7,832 bases of DNA from an uncultured Clostridia bacterium (GTDB taxonomy: Bacteria > Bacillota > Clostridia > Christensenellales > CASEPJ01): NCBI GenBank assembly GCA_949289715.1, contig CASEPJ010000134.1, forward strand, positions 1-7,832, written 5' to 3'. Made by a program: the position numbers and the translations under genes. The notes beneath the pieces were generated by a model. That model saw nothing but the letters and a program-made list of their open reading frames with translations. It was not told the DNA's origin and did no database searches. Positions within the stretch are counted from its first letter, which is position 1, and the number at the start of each line of letters is the position of its first letter. Of the stretch, positions 5,285 to 7,832 are shown piece by piece.

Positions 5285-6468
5285 AAAATATATTAACCAT
5301 AATTAAAAAGGAATTTTTACGTTTTTTTAAAGACAGCAGAATGGTTTTAACCACCCTCATATTACCCGGCCTTTTAATTTATTTGATTTATTCGTTTATG
5401 GGGGACGGTTTAACCAGTCTTTTCGAAGCGGACGATAATTACATATATACCGTTTATGTGTATGATATGCCCGAAGAGCTAAATGAAAATTATTTTAAAC
5501 AGCTCAAAAACTTTAAATTTGTAGAAATTTCAGAAAATGAAATTGAAAATATTAAAACGTCAATAGAAGACAAACAGGTCGATTGTCTTGTTGTTTTTCC
5601 TAAAGACTTTATGGAAACTATAAATTCTTACGATTCTACCGTAAGCGGAGCTGTTGCTCCTAATGTAGAAATATTTTATAATTCCACAAAAACTGAATCG
5701 CAGTCGGCTTACAGTACGGTAGTGTCTTTATTAGATACTTTTGAAAGCACGATGTCAAATAAATTCGATATAAATGCAGGCGGTTTACAACATGACCTTG
5801 CTTCTCAAAAAGATGTTACCGGTCAAATGTTTTCCATGCTTTTACCCATGCTTATAATGATATTTATGTTTAGCGGTTGCATGGCGGTGGCTCCGGAATC
5901 GATAGCCGGTGAGAAAGAAAGGGGGACTATTGCCACATTGCTTGTAACCCCCATAAAAAGAAGCGAGCTTGCAATAGGCAAAATTTTGGCACTAAGCGTC
6001 ATTGCTTTATTAAGCGGAATTTCCAGTTTTTTAGGAACAATTTTATCATTGCCGAAATTATACGGTTCGAGTATGGAAGGTATGGATATTAGCGTATATA
6101 ATGTAGGCGATTATTTAATGCTTCTTGGTATATTGCTTTCGAGCGTTTTAATTATGATTTCATTAATATCGATAATATCTGCATATGCTAAAAGCGTTAA
6201 GGAAGCTTCGACGTTAATTATGCCTTTGATGATTATTGTAATGATTATGGGAGTAAGTTCAATGTTTGCCTCCACCATAGCGGATAATGTATTTATTTAT
6301 TTTATTCCCTTGTTCAATTCATCTCAGGCAATGAGCGGTATATTTTCTTTCAATGCAAATATTTTAAATGTAGTTATTACGATTTTTTCTAATATTTTAT
6401 ATTCGGTTTTGCTTGTTGTGATTTTGGCAAAAATGTTTAACAGCGAAAAAATTATGTTTTCAAAATAA
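5281..6468 (+). CDS. ABC-2 type permease, NatB-like
   Basis: This 395-aa membrane subunit pairs with the preceding ATPase; the ATGA overlap (4 bp) indicates translational coupling. The layout fits NatB/ABC-2 permeases: a cytoplasmic amphipathic start, one helix (about 22-40), a large extracytoplasmic domain (about 42-180), then about five helices (near 183-203, 232-255, 277-305, 314-334, 365-385). After the second helix comes the family motif ESIAGEKERGTIATLLVTP (205-223), the coupling region that contacts the ATPase. The protein ends shortly after the last helix, so it appears complete. The family exports ions, drugs or lipids/peptides; neither sequence nor context fixes the substrate. Confidence 0.9.
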   Translation: MKNILTIIKKEFLRFFKDSRMVLTTLILPGLLIYLIYSFMGDGLTSLFEADDNYIYTVYVYDMPEELNENYFKQLKNFKFVEISENEIENIKTSIEDKQVDCLVVFPKDFMETINSYDSTVSGAVAPNVEIFYNSTKTESQSAYSTVVSLLDTFESTMSNKFDINAGGLQHDLASQKDVTGQMFSMLLPMLIMIFMFSGCMAVAPESIAGEKERGTIATLLVTPIKRSELAIGKILALSVIALLSGISSFLGTILSLPKLYGSSMEGMDISVYNVGDYLMLLGILLSSVLIMISLISIISAYAKSVKEASTLIMPLMIIVMIMGVSSMFASTIADNVFIYFIPLFNSSQAMSGIFSFNANILNVVITIFSNILYSVLLVVILAKMFNSEKIMFSK

Positions 6469-6483
6469 ATAATTTAAGGTTTT

Positions 6484-6507
6484 ATAAAAAATGGATATAT
6501 TTTTTAT
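6484..6507 (+). terminator. Weak A/T hairpin after the permease gene
   Basis: ATAAAAAAT (6484-6492) pairs with ATTTTTTAT (6499-6507) around a 6-base loop, 15 bases after the permease stop codon. The position suits a terminator, but the stem has no G-C pair and no separate T-run follows. It may instead be chance. Confidence 0.25.
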
Positions 6508-6655
6508 GTAGAGTTTTAAATTATTATTCGTTTTAAGTTAAATAACAATATATCAAATAAAGATAAGAATAAGGAAAATTTTGGACTGTAATCAAATATA
6601 TCCAAAAAAAAGTAAAATTTTTAATGTAAACCGACTAGAATACGGAGAAAGAGTT

Positions 6656-7452
6656 ATGCTTTTGGCAAAAGAATTGAAATGTACATTTGATACAGTAGCG
6701 TCTGCATATGAAAAATTCCGCCCCGGATATGTAAAAGAACTTTACCTGACTTTGTTTGATTATATTCCTATTAAAAAAATTGTAATGTGGTGGAGATAGG
6801 AAGTGGCAGCGGAAAGGCAACAGCTTCAATTTTAAAGACGGTATGCCGATTGACTGCAGTAGAATATGGAAAAAATTTTTCTGAATTATTAAAAAATAAA
6901 TTTAAAAAGTATAAAAATTTTTCGGTAATTACAGGTAAATTCGAAGATACGGTTTTTGAGGATAAAGCCTTTGATTTAGTCTTTTCCGCTTCTGCATTTC
7001 ATTGGATACCTGAGATATTAGGTATAGCAAAGTATTTTCCATGTTGAAAAGAGGAGGTGCATTTGCACGTTTTGCTAATCATCCGTATCGAGATAAAACA
7101 AATTTTTGACTTGCACAAGAGATGGATGTAATTTATGACCAATATTATTATAAATATTACGATAAAGAACTTAGCGAAATATTTGAATATACAAAACAAC
7201 AGGCTAATAAATGGGCAATGATTGCAAGTAAATATGGTTTTTGGGACAACAAATATAAATTATTTAATCGGAATTGCATATTTTCTGCAAAAGAATATAT
7301 TAAACTTCTTGGAACATATTCAGATCATATAGCAATTGAAGAAAATATAAGAAAAGAGTTTTTTTGCTAAAATTGAAGCAGCGATTAATAACAATGGCGG
7401 TAATATAATTATAAATGACATTATTGATTTACAATTGGCAAGAAAACCCTAA
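6656..7452 (+). pseudogene. Broken class I SAM-dependent methyltransferase
   Basis: The remains of a methyltransferase of about 265 aa can be followed across three frames. The original ATG at 6656 has GGAGA (6644-6648) upstream and is followed by FDTVASAYEKFRPGY, the usual opening of this family. A one-base loss near 6784-6787 moves to the frame encoding motif I, VVEIGSGSGKAT, and later FDLVFSASAFHWIP (from 6970). A second one-base loss at about 7012-7030 leads to KVFSMLKRGGAFARFANHPY. An in-frame TGA lies at 7107-7109. A one-base gain in a run of seven T (7359-7365) leads to the final segment ending IIDLQLARKP and TAA at 7450-7452. The original methyl acceptor is unknown. Neighbouring genes are intact, so true decay is likelier than poor sequence. 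Confidence 0.88.
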
Positions 7453-7475
7453 TTAATATTTTTAAAAAATATTAA
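7453..7475. repeat. A/T inverted repeat after the methyltransferase remnant
   Basis: TTAATATTTTT and AAAAATATTAA are perfect 11-base arms around a single A, directly after the TAA of the broken gene. As RNA this is a weak all A-U hairpin, possibly the old terminator of the methyltransferase gene. Confidence 0.35.
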
Positions 7476-7514
7476 ATAAAATAATATCCTTTAAATCTAC
7501 AAAATAATTAAAAT

Positions 7515-7550
7515 AAACGGTGTAATACCAAAATAGGTATTACACCGTTT
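7515..7550 (-). terminator. Intrinsic terminator of the collagen-like gene
   Basis: Arms at 7515-7529 and 7536-7550 (core ACGGTGTAATACC) form a perfect 15-bp stem with a 6-base loop. Read on the minus strand, the stem is followed by TTTATTTTAATTATTTT, a suitable T-rich tail, about 70 bases after the stop codon of the collagen-like gene. On the plus strand only four T follow, so it could act weakly in that direction too. Confidence 0.8.
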
Positions 7551-7620
7551 TCGATGCAAATATTTAATTTATATTCGTAAAATGCAATCTATTGCGGTAT
7601 AACCAATGCATTTATAAAAA

Positions 7621-7832
7621 TCAGGTACTTATTACGCCGGCACTTCTTAACGAAGCCAATAATTCGTTAAAGGAAGTTGCAAGTTCACTTGTTTGAGCTC
7701 CCGTACTAACGTCCGAAACGGCGGCTCCGGGAGTTAATGTTCCTGCGGGACCTGTCGGACCAGTGGGGCCTGTCGGACCCGTGTCGCCGGTGGGGCCTGT
7801 CGGACCTGTATCTCCGTCTGCACCTGCAGGAC
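7621..7832 (-). CDS. Collagen-like (Gly-X-Y) surface protein, C-terminal part
   Basis: The last 69 residues of a protein that begins beyond the right edge are encoded here. Ten consecutive Gly-X-Y triplets, mostly PTG or DTG with PAG and ADG, are followed by a 39-residue non-collagenous tail: TLTPGAAVSDVSTG, a polar stretch, then FNELLASLRSAGVIST and a TGA at 7621-7623. Bacterial collagen-like proteins form triple helices on the cell or spore surface; in Clostridia and Bacilli many such proteins with a short hydrophobic tail are exosporium or surface filament components. The tail probably nucleates trimer formation or anchors the fibre (inference). The coding DNA is G+C rich and internally repetitive, unlike the rest of the window. 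The N-terminus and promoter cannot be seen. Confidence 0.88.
   Translation of the reverse strand, partial: PAGADGDTGPTGPTGDTGPTGPTGPTGPAGTLTPGAAVSDVSTGAQTSELATSFNELLASLRSAGVIST

Noticed and set aside
6581..6655. N-terminal extension of the methyltransferase from the TTG at 6581
   Set aside because: The 25 extra residues do not look like the family, and the ATG at 6656 has a better ribosome binding site and a family-like start.
7107..7109. TGA read as selenocysteine or as a sense codon
   Set aside because: The same gene carries three frameshifts, and TGA serves as the normal stop for several intact genes in the window.
7730..7832. CRISPR array or tandem regulatory repeat
   Set aside because: The repeats are short, have 9-base periodicity and translate as Gly-X-Y collagen triplets on the minus strand; there are no spacers.

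Overview
The window looks like the chromosome of a low-GC, Gram-positive, probably anaerobic bacterium of the Clostridia type. The intergenic DNA is very A+T rich. Nearly every gene has a strong GGAGG-like ribosome binding site, and several promoters are near-consensus sigma-A type. The gene set (ferrous iron uptake with a small Cys-rich FeoB partner, a NatAB-like exporter, and a collagen-like protein with a short conserved tail) is typical of that group. This placement is inference; no rRNA or other marker gene is present.

Region 1 (1-3553) is a ferrous iron uptake operon. A promoter with perfect -35 and -10 boxes (79-107) leads into a leader of about 190 nt. The leader carries two identical 16-bp palindromes, GTTCGCATATGCGAAC, at 153-168 and 267-282. 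The operon then encodes, in order, a small winged-helix regulator resembling the DtxR/MntR family, a divergent FeoA, a canonical FeoA, full-length FeoB, and a 53-aa membrane-anchored Cys-rich protein of the FeoB-associated type. The genes overlap or lie within 23 bp of one another, with a ribosome binding site before each. The simplest reading is that the first gene product senses iron and controls its own operon through the twin palindromes.

Region 2 (3554-4113) is a monocistronic unit. It has its own promoter (3712-3740), a CopZ-like single heavy-metal-associated domain protein, and a strong intrinsic terminator. About 390 bp of A+T-rich DNA follows in which only a promoter at its far end could be identified.

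Region 3 (4420-6468) is a two-gene ABC-2 transporter operon: an ATPase and a permease of the NatA/NatB type, joined by an ATGA overlap.

Region 4 (6656-7452) is a decayed class I SAM-dependent methyltransferase gene. It has three frameshifts and one in-frame stop, yet the protein can be followed across almost its whole length.

Region 5 (7515-7832) lies on the minus strand. It is the 3' end of a collagen-like (Gly-X-Y) surface protein gene that runs off the right edge, followed by its terminator. The G+C-rich, repetitive DNA here contrasts sharply with the rest of the window.

The most interesting item is the feo control region: twin perfect palindromes next to a regulator whose usual metal ligands appear to be largely replaced.
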